A DNA stretch of 64,000 nt from an uncultured Eubacteriales bacterium. Its GTDB lineage: Bacteria; Bacillota; Clostridia; Christensenellales; Aristaeellaceae. Every line of letters starts with the position of its first letter. Positions within the stretch are counted from its first letter, which is position 1. The notes below the pieces were generated by a model. That model made no database searches, had not been told where the DNA came from, and was given only the letters and a program-made list of their open reading frames with translations. The DNA is taken from positions 99,469-163,468 of the forward strand of contig CACWXY010000004.1 of assembly GCA_902764915.1 (NCBI GenBank), in the 5' to 3' direction. This document shows, piece after piece, positions 1 through 8,349 of the stretch. Both the position numbers and the translations under genes were made by a program.

Positions 1-866
1 AGGATGCCCAGAAGAATCTGAAGGAAAGAAACAATCCCTGCTTTCCTGCGTTCCGCTTTCGGCACGCCGGAAAGGCACAGTTTCCAGATGATCAGGATAA
101 CCACCGCACACACAATCTGATTGGCACGCACAAACCCAAGATAGGGCAGATGTACGACTTCGCCCCGCAGCATGGCTTCCATCAGCACCTGACCGCAGGC
201 AAACCAGAGAAGGAATCGCACGGTCCGTCCGCCGCTGCGCGCCTGCGTCCGCTGACTGACCCAGCCGCAGATCACGGTCCACACAGCTTCCAGCATAAAC
301 ACGGCCCAGCAGTATTCGCCGTAATAGTTGGTTACCGCAAAGGGGAAACGCGCCAGCGCTTCATAGCCGGCAAACGGGAACAGGCTGTAGCGCGCGCTCC
401 ACTCCGTTTCCTCCGGACTGAACCAGGAAGCCAGGTCCAGACCGATATCCTGTTCAGCGATAAGCCCGCCGGCGATCCGTCCCACCACAATCAGGAAACA
501 GGCCGGGAGAATCAGACAGTCCAGTATATCTCCCACGCTTTCCTTCCGCAGACGCGATGTCAGCCAGCCTGCCAGCAGCGCGCCACCCACGGCACCCCAC
601 AGAAGATAGCCGCCGGAGGAGAACTGAATGATCATCTCCGGCTGGGAGAGCCCGGCAATCTCGTCCAGAATCATCAGACAGAACAGAAGCCGGGAGAAGA
701 GAAATGCCAGCGGCACACAGAAAAGCGCAAACCAGCTGCCGCATCCGTCCTTCAGACCGGCATGCTGCATCTGCCATGCAGCCCACAGCAAGGCTATCAG
801 AGATGCTGCAGCCAATACGGTTCCATAGGGATATACGGCAAGCCCCAGCACATTCCAAGCATCCAT
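1..866 (-). CDS. Lgt-family (prolipoprotein diacylglyceryl transferase-like) membrane protein, partial
   Basis: The gene is cut by the left edge; 288 codons are visible and its 3' end lies outside. The reading frame starts with MDAWNVLGLA and is strongly hydrophobic with about six membrane segments. The order of elements follows Lgt: a Gly-rich loop near residues 84-95, a GR-containing segment at 129-139, and a late segment with MEAMLRGE followed by an ANQ motif near 230-250. The canonical GRxGNFxNxE signature is not intact, since residues 129-139 read GRIAGGLIAEQ. The start at 866 lies 3 bases past the stop of the upstream gene and has GGAGGAA inside that gene, so the two are probably co-transcribed. 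Lgt attaches diacylglyceryl to lipoprotein Cys residues; whether this divergent protein still does so is uncertain. Confidence 0.6.
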   Translation of the reverse strand, partial: MDAWNVLGLAVYPYGTVLAAASLIALLWAAWQMQHAGLKDGCGSWFALFCVPLAFLFSRLLFCLMILDEIAGLSQPEMIIQFSSGGYLLWGAVGGALLAGWLTSRLRKESVGDILDCLILPACFLIVVGRIAGGLIAEQDIGLDLASWFSPEETEWSARYSLFPFAGYEALARFPFAVTNYYGEYCWAVFMLEAVWTVICGWVSQRTQARSGGRTVRFLLWFACGQVLMEAMLRGEVVHLPYLGFVRANQIVCAVVILIIWKLCLSGVPKAERRKAGIVSFLQILLGI

Positions 867-869
867 TTT

Positions 870-1838
870 CTATTCCTCCGCTGACGCGAAATAGATGATA
901 TCCGTGATCTCGCGAAGCCCCGGAGTCTTGCAGGCACGCTTGCCGTTCACAACCAGATTGGTTGATCCGCCGCCGTCCAGGTTATAGGCCAGAAGCGCAT
1001 CCGGGCACTGCTGTGCCACAAACTCGGCAAACTCCGGCAGACTCATGCCCGCCGAGGAGTCCGTGCGCCCGAATACTTCCACAATCGCGTACTCCAGTGT
1101 TCCCATCTGTACCAGTGCGATGCGCTGCTGGGGATACTTCCACTGAAATGCGCCCTGCCGTGCCACTTCGGACTGAGACACATCCTGTACCTGTCCGTTC
1201 ATCACAAGCACCGGTCCCAGATTAAAGGTATCCAGAACCGTCAGGTTAAAGGGCGTCAGCTGCGATGCAATAAACTGCTCTACCTTTTCCGTGGTAGCGC
1301 TGTTCACTGCATGGAAATCTCCTGCCGAGTCAATCACGAGCATATCAAAGAGACGCCCCCGCTTATTATCCGTTGCGTCCCGCAGGAACTCGCCCTGCCG
1401 CACCACATAGCCCACGTCATTTTCATACTTGAAGAAATCGCCGTTCATGGCCACCACAGCATTCTTGCTTTTGGCCATATCCTCGCCCTTGGCCTGTCCG
1501 CGTCCCTTATAGGTGTCCTTGCTGACAGCCGTGCGCAGCTGAGAGACATCCGCGATTCTGACGCGGACCACCATGGTTTCATGATTCACTTTCTTGCCTT
1601 TGACCGTCAGCTGGATCGTCCCCCGCTCCAGCTCCATCTCTATGGTTGCATCCTTATATCCCGCAATCTCGCCCGACTCGTCATAGATCCATCCATCGGC
1701 CTTGGGCGGGTTTCCGCCGACAGTATAATCCAGCGGCAGCACGCCGCCTTCCGCCAGAGAGGGTGACGACACCGTCACTGTCAGGCAAAGGAGCATCACA
1801 ATAACAAGGATCCAGCGGACCCAGGCACTCTTATTCAT
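870..1838 (-). CDS. Secreted phosphodiester glycosidase (NAGPA) domain protein
   Basis: This 322-residue protein begins with a signal peptide: MNKSAWVRW, a hydrophobic stretch, and a likely cut after SLA near residue 29. The rest matches the phosphodiester glycosidase / NAGPA domain (the exopolysaccharide biosynthesis protein family). Its marks are VVAMNGDFF near residue 130 and the late motif NLDGGGSTNLVVNG near residue 290. In the family these enzymes or relatives cleave sugar-phosphodiester linkages outside the cell; the substrate here is unknown. It sits directly upstream of the Lgt-like gene with a 3-base gap, so the two form a likely operon. A TATAAT element lies about 53 bases upstream. 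Confidence 0.82.
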   Translation of the reverse strand: MNKSAWVRWILVIVMLLCLTVTVSSPSLAEGGVLPLDYTVGGNPPKADGWIYDESGEIAGYKDATIEMELERGTIQLTVKGKKVNHETMVVRVRIADVSQLRTAVSKDTYKGRGQAKGEDMAKSKNAVVAMNGDFFKYENDVGYVVRQGEFLRDATDNKRGRLFDMLVIDSAGDFHAVNSATTEKVEQFIASQLTPFNLTVLDTFNLGPVLVMNGQVQDVSQSEVARQGAFQWKYPQQRIALVQMGTLEYAIVEVFGRTDSSAGMSLPEFAEFVAQQCPDALLAYNLDGGGSTNLVVNGKRACKTPGLREITDIIYFASAEE

Positions 1839-1890
1839 GCTGTTTTCATCCTACTTTCCTTGGCAGTCGCATGGATGACCATGCACCTCC

Positions 1891-1896
1891 ATTATA
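1891..1896 (-). promoter_or_regulatory. Putative -10 box for the NAGPA/Lgt-like operon
   Basis: The minus strand reads TATGTATAATGG here, a perfect TATAAT. No good -35 box is seen at 16-18 bases, so the call rests on the -10 element and its position upstream of the gene starting at 1838. The 166-base gap 1839-2004 contains nothing else apart from repeated TGCCGC/GCGGCA words. Confidence 0.4.
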
Positions 1897-2004
1897 CATA
1901 AGATTGCCGCAAAATCATAGCGGCATGCCGCAATTGCGCATCATTCCGGCGCCTGATAATACAGGAAAGCGAAACGCATGCATGCCGCCTTCAGGCATCA
2001 CAGC

Positions 2005-3372
2005 TCACATCCCGGACGGCTTCCCCTCTTCCGAGCACGGAAGCGTTACCGTAAAGCATGTCCCCTTTTCCCTGGACGAGGATACGCTGATATGTCCGTC
2101 ATGCATCTGTACAATGTTCCTTGCAATCGCCAGTCCCAGCCCATGCCCCTGTGTGGACCGGGATGCATCCGCCCGGTAGAAGCGATCAAATATGCGGGAC
2201 TGTTCTTCTTCCGGTATGACAGTGCCCTGATTGTGTATGGAAAGCACCGCCTGGCGGTTCTTCCTCTCCAGACGGATCACAACCTGCGTCCCTGCAGACG
2301 CATACTTGATTCCGTTGCTGACCAGAATCACTACCAGCTGCTGCAGCATTTCCTTCCACCCGCATACCCTGACCGCTGCAAGAGAAGACAGTTCCAGTTC
2401 TACCCCGGCTTCATAGGCCACGCATTCCAGCGGCAGTGCGCCGGCCTCCACGCAGCGATTCAGTTCCACCTCTTCCCGAGGCATGGCTTCCGCATAGGAT
2501 TCCGTCCGCGTCAGGAGAAGAAGGTTGTCCACCAGCTGCCGTGTCTTATCCACCTCCTGCAGTATGTTTTCCACCCAGGGACTGTCACCGGCTTCATTCC
2601 GAAGGGCTTCCGCGTTCAGGGAAATGACCGCCAGCGGCGTCTTCAGTTCATGACTGGCATCCCCCACAAACTGCTTCTGCTTTTCGGAAGCCTCATGCAC
2701 GGGGCGAAACATACGCCGGATCAGGATGTATGCGCCAAGACTCAGTATGACAAAAAATGCCGCCCCGGCTGTCAGCGTAATCTGAAGCACCTTCCGGGCA
2801 TTGCCTGCCTCCACACGTGCATCCAGCACCACCAGAAGACTGCGCGCATCGTCCAGAAGATAAAACTGTGTCCCCACATGCCCGAATTCCGCCTGCTGCT
2901 GAACGATCATCGCTGTCAGATCCGCGATCTGCCTGTCCGTATACAGGTCCTCCCGATCACTGGACCAGTCCTTCACCTGTCCGTCGCGTGTCAGATGAAC
3001 CGTATAGGAATTGGAAAGACCGGCCATTGCCTCCCGGCTGCTGATCGGCTGTCCGGGAGCACGGGAAGGTTTCCTGTCCGGTGCGTCCTGGCCGCGACCT
3101 TCCAAGGAGCGGGTTTCCCCGCTTCCGGTCTTTTCCGCATCACTGTCAGAGGCACTGCGCCCCAGCTGTGCCGGTGCCTTTTCCTCGCTCTTATCGCCGC
3201 GTGCCTGAGGACGCTCCCCTGCATTTTCCATGAGTGTGGTCAGTGTCTCCCGGGCCTGTGCGCATACGCTGTTCCAGTTCAGAAGATTAATGCCGGCTAC
3301 CAGCATCCCGATGATCAGCAGAAGGGAGAGTATGACGATCAGGGTTATTTTTCGGCGCAGTTTTTCAATCAT
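2005..3372 (-). CDS. Two-component sensor histidine kinase
   Basis: This 455-residue membrane kinase has one N-terminal membrane segment (about residues 8-30), an extracytoplasmic sensor of roughly 150 residues rich in charged residues and Pro, and a second membrane segment near 195-215. The kinase core follows: an H box HELKTP with the phosphorylated His at 241, an N box with SNGIKYA, an F-like box with FDRFYRAD, and a G box GHGLGLAI. The start is the ATG at 3372, which begins MIEKLRRK; it overlaps the response regulator end by 8 bases, showing translational coupling. A longer in-frame reading exists, but it would run deep into the regulator gene. The signal is unknown. Confidence 0.92.
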   Translation of the reverse strand: MIEKLRRKITLIVILSLLLIIGMLVAGINLLNWNSVCAQARETLTTLMENAGERPQARGDKSEEKAPAQLGRSASDSDAEKTGSGETRSLEGRGQDAPDRKPSRAPGQPISSREAMAGLSNSYTVHLTRDGQVKDWSSDREDLYTDRQIADLTAMIVQQQAEFGHVGTQFYLLDDARSLLVVLDARVEAGNARKVLQITLTAGAAFFVILSLGAYILIRRMFRPVHEASEKQKQFVGDASHELKTPLAVISLNAEALRNEAGDSPWVENILQEVDKTRQLVDNLLLLTRTESYAEAMPREEVELNRCVEAGALPLECVAYEAGVELELSSLAAVRVCGWKEMLQQLVVILVSNGIKYASAGTQVVIRLERKNRQAVLSIHNQGTVIPEEEQSRIFDRFYRADASRSTQGHGLGLAIARNIVQMHDGHISVSSSREKGTCFTVTLPCSEEGKPSGM

Positions 3373-4048
3373 GGTCTGCCTCCAGTGAATAGCCGATTCC
3401 CCGCGCAGTACGGATATGCGTATCCGATCCCAGGAACTGCAGCTTCTTTCGAAGAAACGACACATAGACTTCCAGCTGGTTATATTCGCTGCTGTCTTCC
3501 AGTCCCCAGACCCTGTCGGCCAGTGTTTCCCTGGTCAGGATCTGCCCGGGGTTGCGCAGAAACAGCTCCATAAGCTGGTATTCCTTATTCCCAAGCCTGA
3601 CCGCTTCGTGCGTTCCGGCACACTGCAGGCTGGCCTTTCCCGGCAGAAGCTGCAGATCACCGTAGGCCAGTGCTTCTTCAGTCCGATCCTCTCCGCGTCT
3701 TGTGATCGCCTTCAGGCATGCCAGGAGTTCACTGGCCTGAAAAGGCTTGGGCAGATAATAATCCGCGCCGCTCTCCAGTCCCCGGACACGGTCCTCCACG
3801 CTTCCCTTGGCTGTCAGCATAAGCACCGGCGTATGCACGCCGTCCTCCCGAAGTGTCCGCAGGAGCGCGAGCCCGTCCATCCCCGGAAGCATGACATCCA
3901 GGATCAGCGCATCATAGATCCCGCTTTCCGCCATATCCAGTCCTGTATTTCCTTCAAAGGCCGTATCCACCACATAGCGGGCTCTTTCCAGCATGGCCTT
4001 TACCGCCATGACAATCCGTTTTTCATCCTCTACCATCAAAAGCCGCAT
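3365..4048 (-). CDS. OmpR/PhoB-family response regulator
   Basis: This 227-residue regulator has an N-terminal receiver with the acidic pair VEDE near residue 7, the phosphoacceptor Asp51 in LILDVMLPG, and the conserved Lys in YLPKPF near residue 100. A C-terminal winged-helix DNA-binding domain (about 128-224) contains the typical LTRETLADRVWG and VDV-like YVSFLRKKL segments and ends near TARGIGYSLE. It is translated just ahead of, and overlapping, the kinase gene, so the two form one regulatory pair. Its targets are not evident from this window. Confidence 0.95.
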   Translation of the reverse strand: MRLLMVEDEKRIVMAVKAMLERARYVVDTAFEGNTGLDMAESGIYDALILDVMLPGMDGLALLRTLREDGVHTPVLMLTAKGSVEDRVRGLESGADYYLPKPFQASELLACLKAITRRGEDRTEEALAYGDLQLLPGKASLQCAGTHEAVRLGNKEYQLMELFLRNPGQILTRETLADRVWGLEDSSEYNQLEVYVSFLRKKLQFLGSDTHIRTARGIGYSLEADHD

Positions 4049-4086
4049 GTCACTGCCTCCCTTCCCTTCCCAATCTATACGGCTTA

Positions 4087-4114
4087 CGTATAAGCTGCAT
4101 GACAGAAATGTGAA
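4087..4114 (-). promoter_or_regulatory. Candidate promoter of the two-component operon
   Basis: On the minus strand TTCACA (4109-4114) and TATACG (4087-4092) are 16 bases apart, about 40 bases upstream of the regulator start at 4048. Both boxes are imperfect, so this is a moderate-confidence call. Confidence 0.4.
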
Positions 4115-4290
4115 CCTTTTCTGAAGACAAAGTCACTTCTGTATGAACATGCCTCAGAAGCAGACGTATTCAGACGATGGAGGATCGCAGCAGGCCATGG
4201 GCTTCTCTGACAGGAGCATAGCAAAACAGCGGATATTTCCCGGAAAGTGCGGCGTCAGATGACGGCGTATGTATCTCTTCGGTTCTGTTA

Positions 4291-4320
4291 TGATATTGTT
4301 TGATTCGCATATCAATATTA
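4291..4320. promoter_or_regulatory. AT-rich inverted repeat upstream of psuK, possible operator
   Basis: TGATATTG at 4291-4298 and CAATATTA at 4313-4320 match as an inverted repeat in 7 of 8 positions, with the second arm ending directly before the -35 box at 4321. That placement suits an activator or repressor site. This is inference from symmetry and position only. Confidence 0.35.
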
Positions 4321-4349
4321 TTGACGCTCATGACTCCCCTGTCTATAAT
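4321..4349 (+). promoter_or_regulatory. Promoter of psuK-psuG-GH28 operon
   Basis: TTGACG (4321-4326) and TATAAT (4344-4349) are separated by 17 bases, a near-consensus vegetative promoter 41 bases upstream of the psuK start codon. Confidence 0.8.
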
Positions 4350-4389
4350 GCCCTTTGGACCTATTACCTTCATTGCAGGAGGAGAAAGC

Positions 4390-5307
4390 ATGGCAGCACG
4401 TCCCTATATCGCCGTAGTCGGCGGCGTCAACATGGACATCACAGGTTTCAGCGGCACCGAACTGGTTCTCGGAGACTCCAACCCCGGTCAGGTGACCATG
4501 ACACCCGGCGGTGTCGGACGGAATATTGCCGAAAACATTGCCCGCCTGGGATTTCCGGTGACCCTTGTCACAGCCCTGGGCGATGATACGCATGCGCAGG
4601 AAATCCGCCGTCACTGTGCTTCCTGCGGCATTGATCTGAGCTACTCCGGCGTCATATTCGGCGTGCCCACCAGCACCTATCTGTGCATCAATGATTCCAA
4701 GGGTGACTGTCTGTGCGCGATCGCAGACATGGCTGTATGCGACGCAATTACACCGGAGTATCTGCAGAACCGGATCCGCGCGCTGACCCAGAGCCAGATG
4801 ATTATCGTGGATGCGAACCTCTCCGAGGAGACGCTGGCCTTCATCGCGCAGTCACAGTCCGCTCCGATTATTGCCGATCCGGTATCCAGCAAAAAAGCGC
4901 CGCGGCTTGCCGGTATTCTGGGAAGTCTCTATGCCATCAAGCCCAATCGCGCCGAGGCGGAAATCCTCAGCGGCATGAAGATCTCGTCCCAGGAGGACCT
5001 GCAGCGCGTAGGCGAATGGTTCCTGTACGAAGGTGTCCGGCATGTCTGGATTACCCTGGGCAGGGATGGCGTGTTTTATATGAACGAGGAAGAGCACGGG
5101 ATTGTGCCCTGCGTCCCTGGTCCGGTCGTTTCCACCAACGGCTGCGGGGATGCCTTCCTTGCGGCCGCTTCCATCGCGCTTCTGGAAGGAAAAAAGCTGT
5201 CTGAAGCCGCCAGACTCGGACAGGCTGCCTCCGCCGTATGCGCACGTTCTCCGCGCGCCGTGAATGCGGACCTTCGCATGGATTCCCTGAATTTTGAGTT
5301 TCTCTGA
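4390..5307 (+). CDS. psuK: Pseudouridine kinase, PfkB family
   Basis: This 305-residue PfkB-family sugar kinase has the early Gly motif VVGGVNMD (near residue 10), the GGVGRNIAEN motif, and the C-terminal signature GCGDAF with the catalytic base at Asp254. PsuK phosphorylates pseudouridine to pseudouridine 5'-phosphate. The assignment rests on the next gene being psuG, since PfkB kinases alone are hard to tell apart. The start at 4390 has GGAGGAG seven bases upstream; longer in-frame readings would start inside the promoter. The gene opens a plus-strand operon. Confidence 0.88.
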   Translation: MAARPYIAVVGGVNMDITGFSGTELVLGDSNPGQVTMTPGGVGRNIAENIARLGFPVTLVTALGDDTHAQEIRRHCASCGIDLSYSGVIFGVPTSTYLCINDSKGDCLCAIADMAVCDAITPEYLQNRIRALTQSQMIIVDANLSEETLAFIAQSQSAPIIADPVSSKKAPRLAGILGSLYAIKPNRAEAEILSGMKISSQEDLQRVGEWFLYEGVRHVWITLGRDGVFYMNEEEHGIVPCVPGPVVSTNGCGDAFLAAASIALLEGKKLSEAARLGQAASAVCARSPRAVNADLRMDSLNFEFL

Positions 5308-5334
5308 TAGACACTGTAGAAGGAGGATACCCTT

Positions 5335-6264
5335 ATGCAAAACCTGAAAGATTATCTGCATGTGGCCCCGGAAGTACAGGCAGCCCTTGACGCCGGAAAG
5401 CCCGTCGTGGCGCTGGAATCCACCATTATTTCCCACGGCATGCCGTATCCCAAGAATGTGGAAACCGCACTGCATGTGGAGGAGATCATCCGCGAGCACG
5501 GTGCCACACCCGCCACGATTGCCATTATCCGCGGAAAAATGACCGTCGGCTGTACCAGGGAAGAGATTGAATATCTGGGCAGGCGCGGTCTGGATGTGCC
5601 CAAGGCCAGCCGGCGTGATCTGCCGGTCCTGCTCGCCCGCGGGGAAGACGGTGCCACAACGGTTACCACCACCATGATTGCCGCATCGCTTGCGGGCGTC
5701 CGCGTATTTGCCACCGGCGGCATCGGCGGCGTACACCGCGGTGCCGAAACCACCATGGATATCTCCGCCGATCTGGAAGAGCTGGCCATGACGCCTGTGC
5801 TCGTCGTATGCGCCGGGTGCAAGTCCATTCTGGACATTGGCCTGACACTGGAATACCTGGAGACCAAAGGCGTCCCGGTTCTGGGGTATCAGACCAGTGA
5901 AATGCCGGCCTTTTACACCACGCATTCCGGTTTCCAGGTGGACTACCGCATGGACAGCCCGGAAGATGTGGCCCGCGCATTCAAGGCAAAGCTGGACTGT
6001 GATCTGAAGGGCGGCATGTTGCTCACCAACCCGATCCCCCAGCAGTATGCCATGGACCTTGACTATATCAATGAAAACATTGATGCCGCACTGAAGGAAT
6101 GCGAAGCGCTGGGAATCCGCGGAAAGAAGATTACACCGTTCCTCCTGGATAAGATTCAGAAGCTGACCGGCGGCAAGAGCCTGGAAGCCAATATTCAGCT
6201 GGTCTATAACAATGTTGCTGTCGGTGCTGAGGTTGCCAAAGCGCTGTGTGCACTGAACCGCTGA
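5335..6264 (+). CDS. psuG: Pseudouridine-5'-phosphate glycosidase
   Basis: This 309-residue protein is full length for the family and well conserved. It carries the N-terminal active-site segment VALESTIISHGMPYP (Glu near residue 26), GGIGGVHRGAE near residue 127, and the C-terminal NVAVGAEVA segment. PsuG splits pseudouridine 5'-phosphate reversibly into uracil and ribose 5-phosphate, completing the step started by PsuK 27 bases upstream. The start has AAGGAGG at a good distance. The pair allows salvage of modified nucleosides released from RNA turnover. Confidence 0.95.
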   Translation: MQNLKDYLHVAPEVQAALDAGKPVVALESTIISHGMPYPKNVETALHVEEIIREHGATPATIAIIRGKMTVGCTREEIEYLGRRGLDVPKASRRDLPVLLARGEDGATTVTTTMIAASLAGVRVFATGGIGGVHRGAETTMDISADLEELAMTPVLVVCAGCKSILDIGLTLEYLETKGVPVLGYQTSEMPAFYTTHSGFQVDYRMDSPEDVARAFKAKLDCDLKGGMLLTNPIPQQYAMDLDYINENIDAALKECEALGIRGKKITPFLLDKIQKLTGGKSLEANIQLVYNNVAVGAEVAKALCALNR

Positions 6265-6285
6265 TCCCGGAGGGAGGATGCGCCT

Positions 6286-7527
6286 GTGGATTCGAACGCC
6301 TTCTTTCCTGACGGCACGCCCATGGAGGACTGGTTCGGGGAAGCCCCGGATTATACAGCAGAAAAGTCCTATCCGCTGAACGCCTTCGGGATTGCCCCCG
6401 CGCCTTCCCTGCAGACACAGGCGATTCAGTCACTGATTGACCGCATTGCAGAGGACGGGGGCGGAACCCTTGTGGTGCCCGCAGGCCGCTACTGCACCGG
6501 CGCACTGTTCTTCCGTCCGGGCGTGCATCTGCATCTGGCTCCCGGCGCCATACTGCAGGGAAGCGACGACCCTTCCGATTATCCGATCCGGGAAACGCGG
6601 ATTGAAGGGGAAACCTGCCAGTATCTGTCTGCGATGATCAATGCAGAGGACTGTGATGGCTTCCGCCTTACCGGAGAAGGGATTCTGGACGGGAACGGCC
6701 TGCGTTCCTGGAAAGCCTTCTGGATGCGGCGGGCATGGAATCCTGCCTGCACAAACAAGGATGAGCAGCGCGCCCGGCTTCTCTACGTGGCCCATTCCGA
6801 TCATGTAACCATACAGGGCGTCACGCTGCAGAACGCACAGTTCTGGACCAGTCACTTCTACCGCTGCCGCTACCTTCGGATTCTTCAGTGCCGCTTCTGC
6901 TCCCCGCATGCGCCTGTCAAGGCGCCGAGCACGGATGCCATTGACCTGGATGCCTGTAAGGATGTAGTCATCCGCCGCTGCTTCATGGACGTCAATGATG
7001 ATGCCATTGCACTGAAAGGCGGAAAAGGGCCTGCCGCAGACACGCTCAGCGAGAACGGGAGCAATGAGCGGATTCTCATTGAAAACTGTCATTACGGTTT
7101 CTGTCACGGCTGCCTTACCCTCGGTTCCGAAGCCATTCACTGCCGGAATGTGATTCTCCGGCACATCCGGGTCGATTCCGGGTTTAATCTGCTATGGCTG
7201 AAAATGCGGCCGGACACTCCGCAGCACTACGAATACATTCGTGTAGAGGATGTCCAGGGGACAGTCGATCATTTTCTGCAGATCCTCCCCTGGAACCAGT
7301 TCTTTGATATGAAAGGGCACAGGCAGATCCCCCGCTCTGCAGCCGAGCATATCCAGATGACAGGATGCACCATTGCGTGCAAGACCCGCTTCTGTGTCGC
7401 GCCATCCCCTGCACAGTACACGCTGTCCGATTTTCAGATGGAAGGAAATGCGGTCACCGCGACGGAACCGGATCTCTCCCGCCTGGAAAACGGCACGTTT
7501 GTACCCTGTACGGGCAGCGGCACATGA
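6286..7527 (+). CDS. Glycoside hydrolase family 28 (polygalacturonase-like)
   Basis: This 413-residue right-handed beta-helix protein has GH28 features. The N-terminal GGGTLVVPAGRYxTG segment is followed by the catalytic region STDAIDLD (Asp217), NDDAIALK (Asp238 and Asp239), and a His274 in GFCHG. The start is a GTG at 6286, with GGAGGGAGG just upstream; a nearby ATG at 6278 is out of frame. No signal peptide is seen, so it should act on imported oligosaccharides such as oligogalacturonides or rhamnogalacturonan fragments. It follows psuG by 21 bases, an unusual pairing of nucleoside and pectin-type functions. The exact substrate is not inferable. Confidence 0.85.
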   Translation: MDSNAFFPDGTPMEDWFGEAPDYTAEKSYPLNAFGIAPAPSLQTQAIQSLIDRIAEDGGGTLVVPAGRYCTGALFFRPGVHLHLAPGAILQGSDDPSDYPIRETRIEGETCQYLSAMINAEDCDGFRLTGEGILDGNGLRSWKAFWMRRAWNPACTNKDEQRARLLYVAHSDHVTIQGVTLQNAQFWTSHFYRCRYLRILQCRFCSPHAPVKAPSTDAIDLDACKDVVIRRCFMDVNDDAIALKGGKGPAADTLSENGSNERILIENCHYGFCHGCLTLGSEAIHCRNVILRHIRVDSGFNLLWLKMRPDTPQHYEYIRVEDVQGTVDHFLQILPWNQFFDMKGHRQIPRSAAEHIQMTGCTIACKTRFCVAPSPAQYTLSDFQMEGNAVTATEPDLSRLENGTFVPCTGSGT

Positions 7528-7711
7528 CAGACACAGGCATATCACAGCTGTCATCTTCCGCCCATGAAATAAGTGCGCCCTATGATCGGCCGGTCATTAC
7601 CGCCATCCGGCGCATTTTTCTTCTGCAGTCATTTTCGTCGGGAAGCATCGGTGGCGTGCGCCGGCAGAAGGCTGCGTGCCCGATGCGGGAACGATCCCTG
7701 TGCGCCTTACC

Positions 7712-7739
7712 CGCCTTGCTGTCAAGCAAGGCGTTTTTT
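7712..7739 (+). terminator. Intrinsic terminator, plus strand
   Basis: CGCCTTGC and GCAAGGCG form a perfect 8-bp stem around a six-base loop, followed by six T residues. It lies 185 bases past the GH28 stop and probably ends the psuK operon. Confidence 0.85.
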
Positions 7740-7780
7740 CGGCTGCAGGCAAATGACTGTCACAGGCTCATCGGAAGAAA

Positions 7781-7808
7781 GACTGGCTGCTCTTCCGCGC
7801 AGCCAGTC
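7781..7808 (-). terminator. Perfect 10-bp hairpin, possible minus-strand terminator
   Basis: GACTGGCTGC and GCAGCCAGTC form a perfect stem with an 8-base loop. On the minus strand it is followed by TTTCTTCC, a weak U-tract, so it may end transcription coming from the gene at 8350-8961 or from an unseen RNA in between. On the plus strand no T-tract follows. Confidence 0.4.
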
Positions 7809-8349
7809 ACCCGCGCAAAAAAAGAGAAAGACCCATGTCCTTCCCTTCGCGCTTATGTTTCCGGACGCCCTGAAGACCTGCGGGATCAGCCGTATGGTTC
7901 ACCATACAGCCATCCGTATCCGAGTCATACCTTGGCACACTGCTCTGTTTTCATCTGTTTCTGGCATTCCGGAACTTCCCGCTTTTTATCCCTGCTTCAG
8001 GCAGCGGTCCCCTGCCCTTGCACCGGCCTGGCATACTCCGCCTCGCAGAAGCAGCATCATACTCCGATGATTCTGCACAGCCGCTCTTCGAAGACTGCTG
8101 TCAGGCTACACAGCCCCTTGCCCGTTTCATCTTCGTTCCGATTGTCCCCGTCCGCATGCGGAGATGGAACGGCAGTGTCCGGCTGTTCACCACAGGCAGA
8201 GCAGAAGCCTGCAGCGCATTCCGGCCGCTGTTCCGGTGCAGGATGGTTCTTCTCACATGCATACTGCTATATCGCATGCGTCTGTCCATGCGGAAAGCAC
8301 ACCGAACTGTACCTTGTGAGGCACTCCTATCTGTCTTGTCTTTTGCCGC

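Larger units (their letters stand above)
7528..8349. other. 822-base stretch without a recognisable gene
   Basis: Reading frames here (for example 7573-8070 and 8018-8914 on plus) are low-complexity, rich in Cys, Arg and Ser, lack ribosome binding sites, and the second overlaps a real gene on the other strand. I found no tRNA, tmRNA, RNase P RNA, SRP RNA or known riboswitch pattern. Visible structure is a terminator at 7712-7739 and a perfect 10-bp hairpin at 7781-7808. The remaining 540 bases show nothing I can name and could be a decayed gene. Confidence 0.6.

Noticed and set aside
1978..3573. 531-codon plus-strand frame opposite the histidine kinase
   Set aside because: It covers the kinase and part of the regulator on the other strand, has no ribosome binding site and no domain logic; the minus-strand genes have all catalytic motifs.
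7781..7808. tRNA-like or SRP RNA element
   Set aside because: Only one stem is present; there are no other tRNA arms and no SRP RNA conserved loop.
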